NCBI GenBank assembly: GCA_905220665.1
Contig: CAJNAR010000014.1
Location: forward strand, 248,001 to 312,000
DNA: 64,000 nucleotides
Origin: Albugo candida
Lineage: Eukaryota; Oomycota; Peronosporomycetes; Albuginales; Albuginaceae
Reading direction: 5' to 3'
Made by a program: the position numbers and the translations under genes. Shown here piece after piece: positions 1-11,049 of this stretch. Below the pieces are notes generated by a model. It did not search any database and was not told where the DNA came from. It saw only the letters and a list, made by a program, of their open reading frames with translations. Positions within the stretch are counted from its first letter, which is position 1, and each line of letters starts with the position of its first letter.

Positions 1-3000
1 GCATCATTCAGTGCCGCCATCCGTTCTTCCTCTTGCAATCTTTTCCGTAATTTTGCTTCTTCAATCTGATCGCGACGTTTTTCGGCTTGTTTGCGTCCTA
101 ATCGTCCGCGTACTAGCGCTTGAATCTTGATAGTTGCAGCCACACGTTCAGCATGATGCTACAAAGAAATACGCGCTATCAATGGATTCCGTAATGACAA
201 CGCAATAAAACTCTTACCTCTGCTAGACGCGCTTGTGTGCGAGCGTAGAGCGCTAATAGCGCATTTCGAGCCATTACAGCATACACTGCGCGTTTCAATC
301 GCCTTCGTGCTCGAATTTTTCGTCGTGCTCGATCACGGAAGGCATTCCGATGTCGAACAAATTTCTTACGAACTTGATACATTCGCATGGTCGCTTGGAT
401 CTTCAGGATAGCATTCTGTCGTCGTTTTCGATATTCATAAAGCCATAAGAATGCCAATTGCGCACGGATTTTCGCCGTTGCGTATCGCCATCGTCTTCGT
501 GCGAGCCATTTTCGAAGACGAGCAACGACCCACGATCCCATCTTTTTCATATCAATTTTCAATAATGCGTCCAGAAGAGCAATTTTCCCCGTTTTGAAAA
601 AGACTTTGGTCTTTCCAAGACGATACGCCGTGGGATCGACACGGAAAGACCATAATACTGCCTCTGTAAATGTGCGATCGCTGTACGGAGAAAACATTGG
701 AGTCACCGATGGAGGAAGTGCTGGCTTATAAATCCGACAAATCTCGGCATATGGAACTCGTGTTGGAAGCCCCACTTTGAGAAGCTCACATGTGGCAAGC
801 ATTCCTGTGCAACGAAGCTGATCCACGACATACCCATTCTCAAAGATCCCTGGAGTCATTTTTGGGTTTGGTTTGATGCACCGTATGAAATTACATCGAG
901 TACCATTCAACGTGTCCACTAAGGTTTGCATTTGATCGCAAAATTTCCCAGAAACCGTTTTCCTCCGCGAGGTACTTTTCCCGTTCGAGTTCCGTAATGT
1001 GAAGAGTTCTTTGACCAGTTCCGATTGACTCGACATGACAAATTCTTCCAAATCTCGAGGTATTGAATCATTGTTTTTATCGATGAAATTTCCAATTGTG
1101 TATGGAACGCGTGTTGCAAAATGTTTGATCACAAACACAAACTTCTTGTCTTTTTCGTGCGGAGGAAGAAAATGAGCGTGCTGTTTGTGCGTTGAATGAA
1201 GTGTAGCATTCCATTTCGCATCGGATGGCTTTGGATTGCGTGCTTCCTGATCTAGAAGTGGAAGAATTCCATTCGGATTCTGAGCGATGAGATTGATACA
1301 ATCTCGATTGTCCGGCCATGCGATGACGCCAACGTCAATGCCTTCCGCAGTAAACAACTCCTGTTCTGCAATGAATACTTGCTGATTGAATGTTGCTTGC
1401 AGAGCTTCATTCGCATAATTTATCAGTAACTGCTCAAAATCGTTCAGCTCAAATGACTCAAAGCCGAAAATGTCCAAGACGCCAATGTACGGAAGTGATT
1501 CTGTCTGGTGATGACCGAGCGATCCATTGATTTTCTCCACGATGTATAGGAACAGCTGATTGTAGATGCTTTTGGCAATGGCATCACGAACGTACTTACC
1601 TTCCCGGGCGGTTCTTTTGATGGTAAATGTTTCACCGCGTGTGATCATATCACGCTGCGTGATTACTTGCAATAGTGCACCAGCTTTTACACCAAGCATT
1701 TCCGCACATGAAGAAACTGCTTGCTTGGAAGAATCGACTACTTCTCCAACATCACCGGCTGCACTCTCCCGGTCTTTGAAAATAATATTTCCCAGATGAA
1801 GTAAGCCTGATAAGATCCGCCACAGCTGAATCTGAAGTTTCCGATCGATTCCCACAGATTGCAGTGCACTCACAACTTCATCATATAGAACCTCATCGTC
1901 GACATTCGGATCGGAGATGCATCCACTTTGATTCAAATACTGATACGACTCAATTGACCCAAGAGATAATTCTTTCTTCAAACTATCTTCGGCACCTGCC
2001 AGCAAGAAGTAAAATATATGAAAGTTCCGCTCACCGGGGATTTGGGCAACGATACGAAATTTTTCCAGTAAATATGTCTCAATCATCGCTCCAAACAGCT
2101 CATTTCCAAGTTTACTAGAGCCATTCTGCTTAGAGAATTCTAGCTTCATAAACTTTCCAAATCGCGACGAATTGTGATTTCGAAGTGTTTTCGCGTTCCC
2201 GAAAGCTTCAAGAATGGGGTTTGTATCCAATAAACGCTTATCCAACTCCGTAGCAACGACCGTACCACCCAATTGTTTGAGCTTTTTGGCTTGGTAATGC
2301 TCCCGCGATGTGAGATATCTTAGAACGATTTTAGAGGTCTCTGTTTTCCCGGCTCCCGACTCACCCGATATGACGATCGATTGACATTGAGCTGGTGACG
2401 TAAGTGCCATTTGTTGAAAAGCGACTTCAGCGATTGCATAAGGATGAGGTGGTTTGTTACCCATTTGACTCCTTATGTAGTCCTCGATGCGTGGCTCCAC
2501 AGTCGGAATCAAAGGGTTTACTGCAATCAACACATTTGCCATCAGAGTGTATGGACGCAGTAGTGTACTCGATCGAAATCGAAGCGCCAAATTGTCTAGG
2601 ATTCCAGCCTCATGAATGTAATATAAACTTGTCATGTCATCTACGGTACGTGGATTGACTTTATAGAGATCTCCTATTTCACACAAGTCAATCATCTCTA
2701 TCCCATACGTTGCGTCAAAAACTTGTAAGTGAATGCCATCGTCACTGATGTTTTTTATTTCGACTTGACGCCATACGAATTGCTTGTCAGGTATCCATAT
2801 TTTCGCCCCTAATTCGGGAGGATTCTGCTTGAGAGATTCTTGTACTTTGGACGGGTTTCGACGTTGGTTGTTGACTTCCTGAACTCGTTTTTTGTTTTCA
2901 TATACAAGTCGTTGTGCCACAGTAAGAGTACTTAAATCGATAGAATCGTTCGCTTTTTGAGGTCGAAATAGATCGTACGTTGGCAACGATGAAGATGTGA

Positions 3001-3037
3001 TGCTGGTAGTAGTCAGCTTTCGCCCCGATTGAAACAT
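1..3037 (-). CDS. Myosin heavy chain (motor, neck and start of tail), 3' end off window
   Basis: This is an actin-based ATPase motor. The ATG at 3037 opens a 930+ residue reading frame. It has an N-terminal SH3-like stretch (about residues 78-125), P-loop GESGAGKT (225-232), switch I NHNSSRFGK (287-295), switch II DIFGFE (522-527), the actin-interface/relay block around RCTGMLATCELLK, a converter near LGKTKVFFKTG, and a basic neck with IQ-like repeats. A 59-bp intron (217 down to 159, GTAAGAG...TTTGTAG) separates this from a second exon (158-1) that continues in phase with another IQ motif (IKIQALVRGRLGRKQ) and a charged coil. Without that splice the frame would stop at 179 after a few non-myosin residues. 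The tail, and so the class, is outside the window. It shares a 151-bp intergenic region with the divergent PGK gene. The family call is certain; the myosin class is not determined. Confidence 0.95.
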
Positions 3038-3188
3038 TTTTTTACTTTAAAAAATATCAGTCTCTATAAAAGCTCCCTTACATGCGATTAGACATGTCGG
3101 TGGTAAATGATGTGTGAACATTAGATACGTGCTAGCATGATATAGAGTATAATTCGTTCAGCGTGGTCCACTTACATTGGAACATAAA
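3038..3188. promoter_or_regulatory. Shared divergent promoter region, myosin / PGK
   Basis: The start codons of the myosin (3037, minus) and PGK (3189, plus) lie head to head 151 bp apart, so both core promoters must sit here. The stretch is AT-rich. I see no element I can name with confidence. Confidence 0.5.
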
Positions 3189-4491
3189 ATGCCGAAGAAA
3201 AGTATCCGACAAATTGATCTCGAAGGAAAGCGCGTTCTAATTCGTGTGGATTTTAATGTCCCCTTCCATAACGGTGCTATCTCAAACACGAAAAGAATCG
3301 ATGAGGCACTTCCCACCATAATTTTCGCGCTTGAAAATGGTGCACGGGCAGTGATATTAATGTCCCATTTGGGACGTCCAGATGGATGTTATCAGCAAGA
3401 TTTATCGCTCGCACCTATTGCTCAAACTTTGGAAGTGAAGCTTGGATGCAAAGTGAAGTTTCTTTCTGACTGTGTTGGGGCAAAAGTGGAAGCGGAGTGC
3501 TCAAATCCTCCTCCAAAAAGTGTCATTCTCCTTGAGAATCTAAGGTTTCATGTTGAAGAAGAAGGGAAAGGCAAGGATGCACATGGAAACAAAATCGTCG
3601 CGTCTGATGAAGACGTTGAGAGATTTAGAGAAAGCTTAAGTAAACTGGGTGATATTTATGTGAATGACGCATTCGGAACAGCGCATCGCGCTCATAGTTC
3701 TATGGTCGGAGTACGAGTGCCTATCAGAGTGGCTGGACTCCTAATGGATAAGGAACTTAGCTACTTTGCAAAAGCTTTAGTGGCACCCGATCGACCATTT
3801 TTATCGATTTTGGGTGGTGCAAAAGTGGCTGACAAGATTCAATTGATCTTGAATATGTTGGATAAAGTGGATGAGATGATTATTGGTGGAGGAATGGCTT
3901 ACACCTTTAAGAAAGTGATGGATGGAATGTCTATAGGAGACTCGCTGTATGATGAGGAAGGCGCGAAGATCGTCACGTCTATTGTCGAGAAGGCAAAGGC
4001 TAAAAATGTATCATTACATCTGCCAACAGATTTCATCATCGCCGATGCATTCAAGAGCGACGCGAAATGGAATATAGTATCACAAGAAGAGGGAATTCCT
4101 CAAGGATGGATGGGTCTCGATATCGGTCCAAATTCGCGCCAAGCTTTTTCCAAAGTCGTCTCAAGTGCGAAAACAATTGTTTGGAACGGACCGATGGGAG
4201 TCTTCGAATTCGAAACATTCGGTACGCAAAGTGAGTAATGATATTGTATTTATATGACATATTGTATTGTACACAGCGGCTGGAACGAAACAGATGATGG
4301 AAGCAGTAGTGCAAGTGACGAAATACGGTGCGACCACAATTATAGGGGGCGGCGATACGGCCACATGCTGCGCCAAATACAATGCTGAAGATAAAGTCAG
4401 TCATGTGAGCACTGGCGGTGGAGCTAGTTTGGAACTTTTGGAGGGCAAAATCTTACCCGGAGTCGATGTACTTTCTTCCAGCGATTCTTAA
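3189..4491 (+). CDS. PGK: Phosphoglycerate kinase
   Basis: PGK transfers phosphate from 1,3-bisphosphoglycerate to ADP in cytosolic glycolysis. Two exons are read: 3189-4221 and 4277-4491, joined over a 55-bp intron, giving 415 residues, the usual PGK length. Visible signatures are DFNVP (residues 21-25), SHLGRPDG (59-66), the nucleotide-domain stretch [10 protein letters not shown], and GGGDT (368-372) near the C-terminus. Splicing at 4222 restores the conserved FAAGTK block. A stronger-looking GTGAGT donor nine bases downstream (4231) is also in phase and would add three residues. The ATG at 3189 is chosen; four upstream codons that are also open begin only with TTG. There is no obvious mitochondrial or plastid presequence. 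Confidence 0.97.
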
Positions 4492-4681
4492 TACCCTTCG
4501 ATAAAAATCAGTAGGTGTGTTCTCCGCGCTCCTTTTGTATCTGTTCAGTAATTGTGGAACAGACGTAAGCTTGTGAGATACTTTTTTTGCAACATAATAT
4601 TAGTATCGAAACAATTTTCGGCAACTTGGACCATAACCCGCTCCTTTTCTCCATATACGTTATATCTGCACTGAATATAAC

Positions 4682-5527
4682 ATGCTACACACACAGCGTC
4701 TCCGCCCGTTTTCGCTCTGTTCAGATGCGTGGTTTGACTTTGTCGAAGTATTAATTTCCTTATTTTTAATCAAACAAACAGTGACGAATATGGTTTCAAT
4801 CACTGGAAATCGCATTCAGTCTGCTTCCATCCGTAACCCCAAAGTTACAGACTATATTCAGCGCATGTCTGCAGACGTGTTCGGTATTAATGCATCGCTG
4901 CTAAGTGACCGCTCTCAGTGGAGGCGTAAATGTGATGTGAAACATTGCCACGTGTGCTTTGTCAAATTCTCGCTTTGGACGCTCAAACACCATTGTCGCT
5001 CATGCGGGAATATCGCTTGTAGCGCTTGCTCATCGCGACGAGTCTGTTTTCATAGCAAAACGGTGCGCGTATGCGATGACTGTGTGACCACAAAGCTCGT
5101 GCGACCCTCTCACGTTACGTCGAATGCGAATTTGAACGGTCAGCATTACCCGAAAATGCATTCAAGACTTCACCCGTCATTACGTCGACATTCTATCGCT
5201 ATTCCAGTCAAAGAGAGTACCAACATTGATCAATTCGTCGCCTCATTACAATTACACGCTCCTGTGAAGCAGAGATCACTTCCAATCACATCCAAAATTT
5301 GTACAAATAACGAATTTAGAGCACGTCGAAGTATGCCAATGGAGCGAATTCGTTATATTGAAGGAGATGATCCACCGTCGATTGCATTTGGCAGCGCAGT
5401 AGTGAGTCAAGTGTCTACTCCTTCATTAAATATAGAAAGTATGTGCGGCTTTGGACATTGGGATTCTTGTGTGATCAAAGTATTTGTAGTCATGCTGATA
5501 CTAGTGGCAACTGTAGCTTCTGTATGA
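4682..5527 (+). CDS. FYVE zinc-finger protein with C-terminal hydrophobic tail
   Basis: The protein has 281 residues and a FYVE-type finger, which in this family binds PI3P on endosomes. Eight candidate zinc ligands are in order: C89, C92, C105, C108, C113, C116, C131 and C134, with a conserved W80 before them and the basic HHCR at 103-106. The usual RR before HHCR is LK here, so lipid affinity may differ. The last 20 residues form a hydrophobic segment (VFVVMLILVATVASV), a possible tail anchor. Residues 1-36 contain a second hydrophobic run and look unlike a normal FYVE N-terminus. An in-frame ATG at 4790 (Met37) may be the real start. The gene follows PGK in the same direction with 190 bp between them and has no visible intron. 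The middle (140-260) is low-complexity and unrecognised. Confidence 0.8.
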   Translation: MLHTQRLRPFSLCSDAWFDFVEVLISLFLIKQTVTNMVSITGNRIQSASIRNPKVTDYIQRMSADVFGINASLLSDRSQWRRKCDVKHCHVCFVKFSLWTLKHHCRSCGNIACSACSSRRVCFHSKTVRVCDDCVTTKLVRPSHVTSNANLNGQHYPKMHSRLHPSLRRHSIAIPVKESTNIDQFVASLQLHAPVKQRSLPITSKICTNNEFRARRSMPMERIRYIEGDDPPSIAFGSAVVSQVSTPSLNIESMCGFGHWDSCVIKVFVVMLILVATVASV

Positions 5528-5714
5528 CCGCCTCTCGAGTTTTTGACCTGCAATGATTCTTATGACACTTTTCGTCTTATTTATATATTTATAGCGAAAT
5601 TTTCTTCCTACTTTATGGAGGCGTAATATATTCTGATATCAAAGCTAAGAATAAAGATGCGATTGCCAACATCTTAATTATTTACTTGTCCTTTTCCTCT
5701 GATCAGCAAGCCCC

Positions 5715-7432
5715 ATGACGCTCTTTGGGCAACGCCGTAGAATCGCTAATTCAAACTCTGCTGCCTCCTTGTAAGTCGCTTACCACATTGAAAACAATAC
5801 TTTATGCTTACACTCTCTTGTAGAAGCACAGAAAACTCCTTGTCCAAAGAAAGTCTTCGCGAAAAAGCTCAGAGAGCACAATTGCAGAGCGTAACGCAAC
5901 GCAAACTCTGCGCTCGTATTCAACGCGTTTTGAAGAAAAATCCCGCGGTTGCAGAAAGATTAGCGATACAAATTTTACAAGATCACACGAAGAAGGGGAA
6001 AGCATCTGAACGATGTAATATCGACTCTTTTCTCGAAATAGATGATGATAAATTTGCCGCGGTAGTTCGAAGCATGGGGTCTGCCCGATGTCAAAGCGTG
6101 CGCTCTTGCTCTTCACTCCCTACCGAGAGAGAGGTAAGAGAAAGCACTCAACAGAACGCTTGGACGACAGGTCGACCAGAGTCAAGACAGTCTTTAAAGG
6201 AAGAAACCAAGTGGGATGAAGATGATGTGTATATATCGCAAACTCAGCTGCAGCAACGAAGCGTTGGCTTCCCGACGGCGTTCAATACGCGCTCTCGCAA
6301 TCGAAAAATACCCAACATCTGGAATGATATCGTCAAATATAACGCGGCTATGGAACAACAAGAACGTCAAGGTCTGAAAGAAATCAAAGTGAGAAATACA
6401 GCAACACTGTCGAAAGAACTAGAGCAACAAGTCAATCAGAAAAAGCACCAGATTCAAGCACAGGAGGAAGAAAACACACAATTTTACAAGCAACAACTCC
6501 AATTTATCGAACAGCAGGAAGTTCAAGATCAGAAAGAAGCGAAAGAGCGATTACGTGGCATGAAAGAAGTTGCTAAAAGGCAAGAACTACAACGTAGAGA
6601 AAAAGCATTACAGCAGAAAAAGAATTTGGAGCATAAGAAAGAGCTTGAAATACGAGCAATTCAACGAATTCAAGAAGAAAAAAAAGCATTAGAGGAACGT
6701 GAACAAGCAAAAAAACAGGAGCAAAAAGAACAAAGCTTGCACGTATATCGAGAAAATCAGCTCTCGTTGGCTCGGAAACATTTAGAAAAGTTGAAAGACA
6801 AGGAGAATGATATCAAATTGTCTCAGGAATACATCAAGATGGAAGAAAGAAGAGATCAACAACGCAAAGATCATCTAGAAAGTCTTAGTAACAACATTAA
6901 AGCACGCATGAAAATGTACGATAACACGGCAAAAATCGAATTACAGATCAGAAGTAAGAAAGAAGAAGAACTACTACAACAATATCAGCTACAATACGCA
7001 CAACAACAAGCTGCTCTAGAAGAGGATGATGTGCGCAAGAAAAAATTGAGAAATGAAGCACAGAAGAAGCATCTACGGCTGCAGGTCCTGGAGAAGAAAG
7101 AGCGTGAGCAAAAGGAAAGAGAAGAATTCAACACTCAGGCGATTGTTTGGAAGCATCAACAAAGAGAGATGGAAATAGAGGAAAGGACAAAGAAACAGAA
7201 GCGAATAATTGACGGTAAATTACAACAAGAAAAGTTATGGGAGCAGATGTCACAGAAAGATAAAAAGCAGAATTGGGCTGATCAAACTTTGGTGGAAGTA
7301 CAGCTCAATCGTTCAATTTTGGAGAAGATTTATCAGAGCAGTCAAATTGTTCAAACAATTGCACAAGCTGTAGCGCTTGAGACGCGTGACCGCTCTCGGG
7401 AACTGCGACTCAAAGAGGCGATATTTCACTGA
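5715..7432 (+). CDS. Long coiled-coil protein (trichohyalin/MNS1-like composition)
   Basis: Two exons are read: 5715-5770 and 5824-7432, over a 53-bp intron with a GTAAGT donor and TTGTAG acceptor, giving 554 residues. An open ATG at 5804 lies inside the intron and is not the start. The first ~170 residues are mixed; from about residue 200 to 520 the chain is almost uninterrupted Glu/Lys/Gln/Arg-rich heptads, as in axonemal or centriolar filament proteins such as the MNS1, CFAP and trichoplein families. A conserved-looking short block precedes the coil (PNIWNDIVKYNAAM). A cytoskeletal or flagellar role is inferred from composition only. It is the last gene of the tandem plus-strand trio. Confidence 0.8.
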
Positions 7433-8695
7433 GAATTTTGAATGAAACCCATCGTTGTTCTTATGGGAACTATTCCATACTATGCTACAGCGCTTCGACA
7501 TCGTCTCAGGCCTCAGGATCGCTTTAATTTTCGCAAAACTTAAAAGTGGGCCAGCGTTTCATGATAGCACCATCAATTAACACTCATTAACACTCATTAT
7601 AAACCGCTTCTTTCATGTGACCTACATCTCTCCACAATTCTCCCTGCCAGGCGCTAAGCCATGCTTATCAATCTTAATTTCTTCCCCCTGGTCTTCATCG
7701 TATAGTCTCTCCGTCTGTAATTTTTAGAGTGTGAGTTTCCTTCATTTGTAGGGTAGAGAGTGGAGCAGGCACATAGGAAGAGCAAGCAGGCTCTGGCATA
7801 CTGAATGTACCATGATATACTACATCCAGCACACAAGTTGGTACACTAGTAGTGGATGCCATCTACATGTCTGATTGATACTGATCATCACTTTCGTTAT
7901 GCATTCCGTGGTTGAGCACTTGCATCTAGAGCCATATTGGTCAGAATTTCAGATATAAACGTATGGGAAAACATTTTATATACAGGGCGAACGAATTGCC
8001 ACAAAACGCTCACTTTGGATTGCTGCGTAACAATCTGACAAATCTGCTTCAAAGCAGACAAAAGGAACAGCGGATTTAAATAACATGGAAGAATCCATGC
8101 GACGCTAAACCTTCACGCAATATTACAATATCGTTCGCCATCACTGATTCTCGCTTGTTAGCTTTGCATTAGACTCTCCTATACTTGTCAAATGGCTCAA
8201 ATTACGAGAATCTATAGTGGATGCACAATAGAGGATGCTGATACACGCTCCAATTTAGGACTATCGTGTTCAGAGATCAGCAGACTTAAATGAGCAGGGA
8301 AATCGTTTACTTCAATGCTATAAATAGTTGTGCATACCAGATCGCATACCGCTCACTGCATATAAGAAATATAGTCGAGTCTATTGGAGATACATATGTA
8401 TCAGTGATCACGTGCGTAAAATTATTGTACGGCTCAGTGTATCCCATTTTCCTGCCAATCGCTACTACCTCATCACGTTCTCGGTCCGAGAAGTATAACT
8501 GGTGCAGCGTGCGTCAAAGTTGGGAGGGTCGGGGGTGGACCTGCGATTATAGATTATGTAAAGCCAAGCTGCATCTAAGTCAACATCTCAGTGAGCATTC
8601 AGCTGATGAAGCACCCGTAGGCTCGTTTAACTAAACCATCAGACTGGGTGGATTACTATTGTCCTTCTATTCAACTGATCGCATCCAGATATTAA
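7433..8695. other. Intergenic, no supported gene
   Basis: About 1.26 kb lies between the coiled-coil gene and the MULE target site. It holds a short direct repeat (TAACACTCAT twice near 7578) and small open frames, the largest a 114-codon ATG frame at 8290-8634. That frame has no recognisable domain and poor coding character. I see no RNA gene. Confidence 0.5.
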
Positions 8696-8704
8696 TAATT
8701 GATA

Positions 8705-8955
8705 GAGAATATGGGGATTTTATATCACTTTTTTCAAAAACATGGTTTATGTAGCAAAAGTTACGAAAATATGGTTTATGTACCAAAAGCTAAGAAAATA
8801 TGGTTTTCATACCAAATTTAAAAGAATATGGTTTTCATACCAAAAGTTGAAAAAAATATGGTTTATATACCGAAACGAATATTACACGGGCGAAATTGGA
8901 ATAAAAAAATCAAAAACACGCCAAAAAGTCTAAAGTTTATTCAAAATTATGGAAA
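8705..8955 (+). repeat. Left TIR of the MULE, five ~28-bp subrepeats
   Basis: The first ~180 bases contain five imperfect units of ~28 bp, each carrying ATATGGTTT then TACCAAAAG, followed by a unique stretch with ATTACACGGGCGAAAT. The whole matches the reverse complement of 10795-11040. Confidence 0.9.
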
Positions 8956-9268
8956 ATATAGCAAAAAGTATGAAGTTTACACATTCTCGATTGCCAATTG
9001 TTTGAATATTTACATCTGGCGACTATGACAACTACCGGCAACGACGGCTACGTTGGCGAGGCACAAGAGTCAAGTGGCGGCTGTTTGCCAGAGGACTGGG
9101 CATACGGGCGTGCATATTTACTCACGCGATTGGCGTAGTCGCGACGACATATCAACTTCGATTATTGAATACAACGAAAAAGTTGAACGAGCGTTGTGTG
9201 TCATATCGAGCGAGTACAGACGCTACAAGGTGTGTATGTCGATCCAAATTGCAGCTTCGTAGTCGCTT

Positions 9269-10797
9269 TTGCGTATGGTAGGGGATTTGAGCCGCCTCAC
9301 ACGTTCGTGCCGCATACATGCGACGCTACGAGGGTTGACTTGCCTTCATACGAAGCGAGTCGTGGAAACAAGTCTTCATTCGGCCCTCCAATTCGTCCTT
9401 GATAAGGGCCGTGACACCAGTCCAGATGAGAGGCGGAAGAAGCTGACGGCTGATGGGCGTCGACTGACTTACCAGACTTGTGTTGCCTGCATTCGACTCA
9501 AAGCGCAACTCTTCGATAAAGATCGCACGCAGTACCAGTACATCTTACAATACGTACACGAAATGAACAAGCGCGGACACAAGGCAGATATCACGTTGCG
9601 TGAGGACAAAATTTCTCGAGTTGTCATCGTATACAAGCTCGGCATTCATATACTACGCGAATTCGCAGATCGCAGTATCAATATGGATGGCACATTTATG
9701 TAGCAAAAATATGGTGGAGTCCTTCTTGTCGCTTGCTTTAAAAACAGCAACAATGAGATCCAAACTGTCGCGGTAGCTTGGGTGTCAGGCAAGACAAAAA
9801 ACAATTGGTCATGGTTCCTGGACTTTCTTCCACACTCTATAGAAGCGCCGCATTCGTCATCTCCGACCGTGACAAGAATCTAATTCCGTCGATGTAAGTT
9901 AAGGCAAGTGACATCCCTCACTTTTTTTGTGCTCGTCACATGCTCGAGAATGTCAACGTCAAGTTTCGCAATGCGACATTGAAGGACCAGGCATGGAATC
10001 TGGCCAAGTCCTTGACGTTTACGTCATTCGAACGGCGAGCCAGTGAGTTGGAGAAAAACAACGCAAAGGCACTGCAATGGCTACTCGATGCAGACAAGCG
10101 CAAATATACTGCTGCGTATAGTATATGTCTGCGCTTTGGGACATGACTAGCAGCAACGTGGACTCTGTTAATATAGTCCTGCTTTAAGCTAGATAGAAGC
10201 CACTTCTGTACTGTCTCATGGCGGTGGAAAAGTACATAGGAATGAAGTGGGTTAAATTCGTCGCCAGTTCGGCTTCGTGAGGGGAGCTCACAGCTTACGC
10301 ATCCAAGGAAACGAGCGCAAGCGCTTTGTATCTGTCGTTGACAAGATCGAAATCATCCCGAGTTGCCTGTCATCCTTCTTGGTTAAGGTCAAAAAAATGG
10401 AGAGCTTCCTGTCGAGTATTCTCTAGATCTAGATAATCCTAAAAATCCGTGTTCTTGTGGCTACTTTGGCGACATGAAAGGGCCATGCTCTCATCTTTAT
10501 GCGGTCCTTCGATCCGTCAACAAGCTTCGCTCCTCAAGACTTTGTGCGATGCGTTGTAGACCAAGGAGGTGTACCAGCGTGCTTATCACCCCATTATTAA
10601 GATGAGGCCATGCGTGACGATGGATGATCTGACGCGTTTAGAAAAGCGCCAGCCTCTCTCGGTGTCAAAGAAGCGTGTTTGGCCAAAGAATTCGAAGCGA
10701 ATCGAGTCTCAGACAGAAGCTTTTAAGAAGAAGCGCAGCAACTAGTTCACTACATGCGGTAAATACGGCCACAACAAGCGCACCTGCAAAGACTAAC
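9269..10797 (+). pseudogene. MULE transposase pseudogene (SWIM finger)
   Basis: Fragments in three frames cover a MULE transposase. The 5' part (9269-9703) ends with NMDGTFM, the first catalytic Asp motif, and is cut by TAG at 9701. About 170 bases later ISDRDKN gives the second Asp region, followed by FCARHMLENV. A C-x-C-x9-C-x-H SWIM finger (PCSCGYFGDMKGPCSH) sits at 10449-10494. A degenerate CCHC knuckle (CGKYGHNKRTC) lies near 10755, preceded by a stop. Several stops and frame changes mean no active product. Confidence 0.85.
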
Positions 10798-11040
10798 CTT
10801 TTCCTAGTGATAAAACAATACATTTTGTATAATTTTAATAAATTTTCGACCTTTTGGTGTATTTTTCGTAATTTTACGATTTCACCCGTGTAATATTCGC
10901 TTTGGTATACAAACCATATTTTTCAACTTTTGGTATAAAAACCATATTCGTTTAACTTTTGGTATGAGAACCATATTTTTTTAACTTTTGGTACATAAAC
11001 GATATTTCAAAAAAAAGTGGTATAAAATCCATAGATTCCC
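10795..11040 (-). repeat. Right TIR of the MULE
   Basis: This is the reverse-complement partner of 8705-8955, with the same ~28-bp units (CTTTTGGTAT...AACCATAT). It ends CCATAGATTCCC, pairing with GAGAATATGGGG at the left end. Confidence 0.9.
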
Positions 11041-11049
11041 TAGTTGATA

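Larger units (their letters stand above)
8705..11040 (+). mobile_element. Decayed Mutator-like element (MULE) with long repeat-built TIRs
   Basis: A 2,336-bp element is bounded by ~240-bp terminal inverted repeats. The flanks are TAATTGATA at 8696-8704 and TAGTTGATA at 11041-11049, a 9-bp target-site duplication with one mismatch, the length typical of MULEs. The interior carries a broken MULE transposase with a DDE-type DGTF motif, a SWIM finger and a zinc-knuckle remnant. The TIRs have diverged by roughly 20 percent, so the insertion is old. Confidence 0.9.

Noticed and set aside
3177..3188. Upstream PGK start giving four extra residues
   Set aside because: The first codon is TTG; the ATG at 3189 gives the normal PGK N-terminus.
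5804..5823. ATG at 5804 as start of the coiled-coil gene
   Set aside because: It lies in a 53-bp intron; an upstream exon from ATG 5715 joins in phase.
8290..8634. 114-codon plus-strand frame
   Set aside because: No domain, no paralogue in the window, and composition like the surrounding intergenic DNA.
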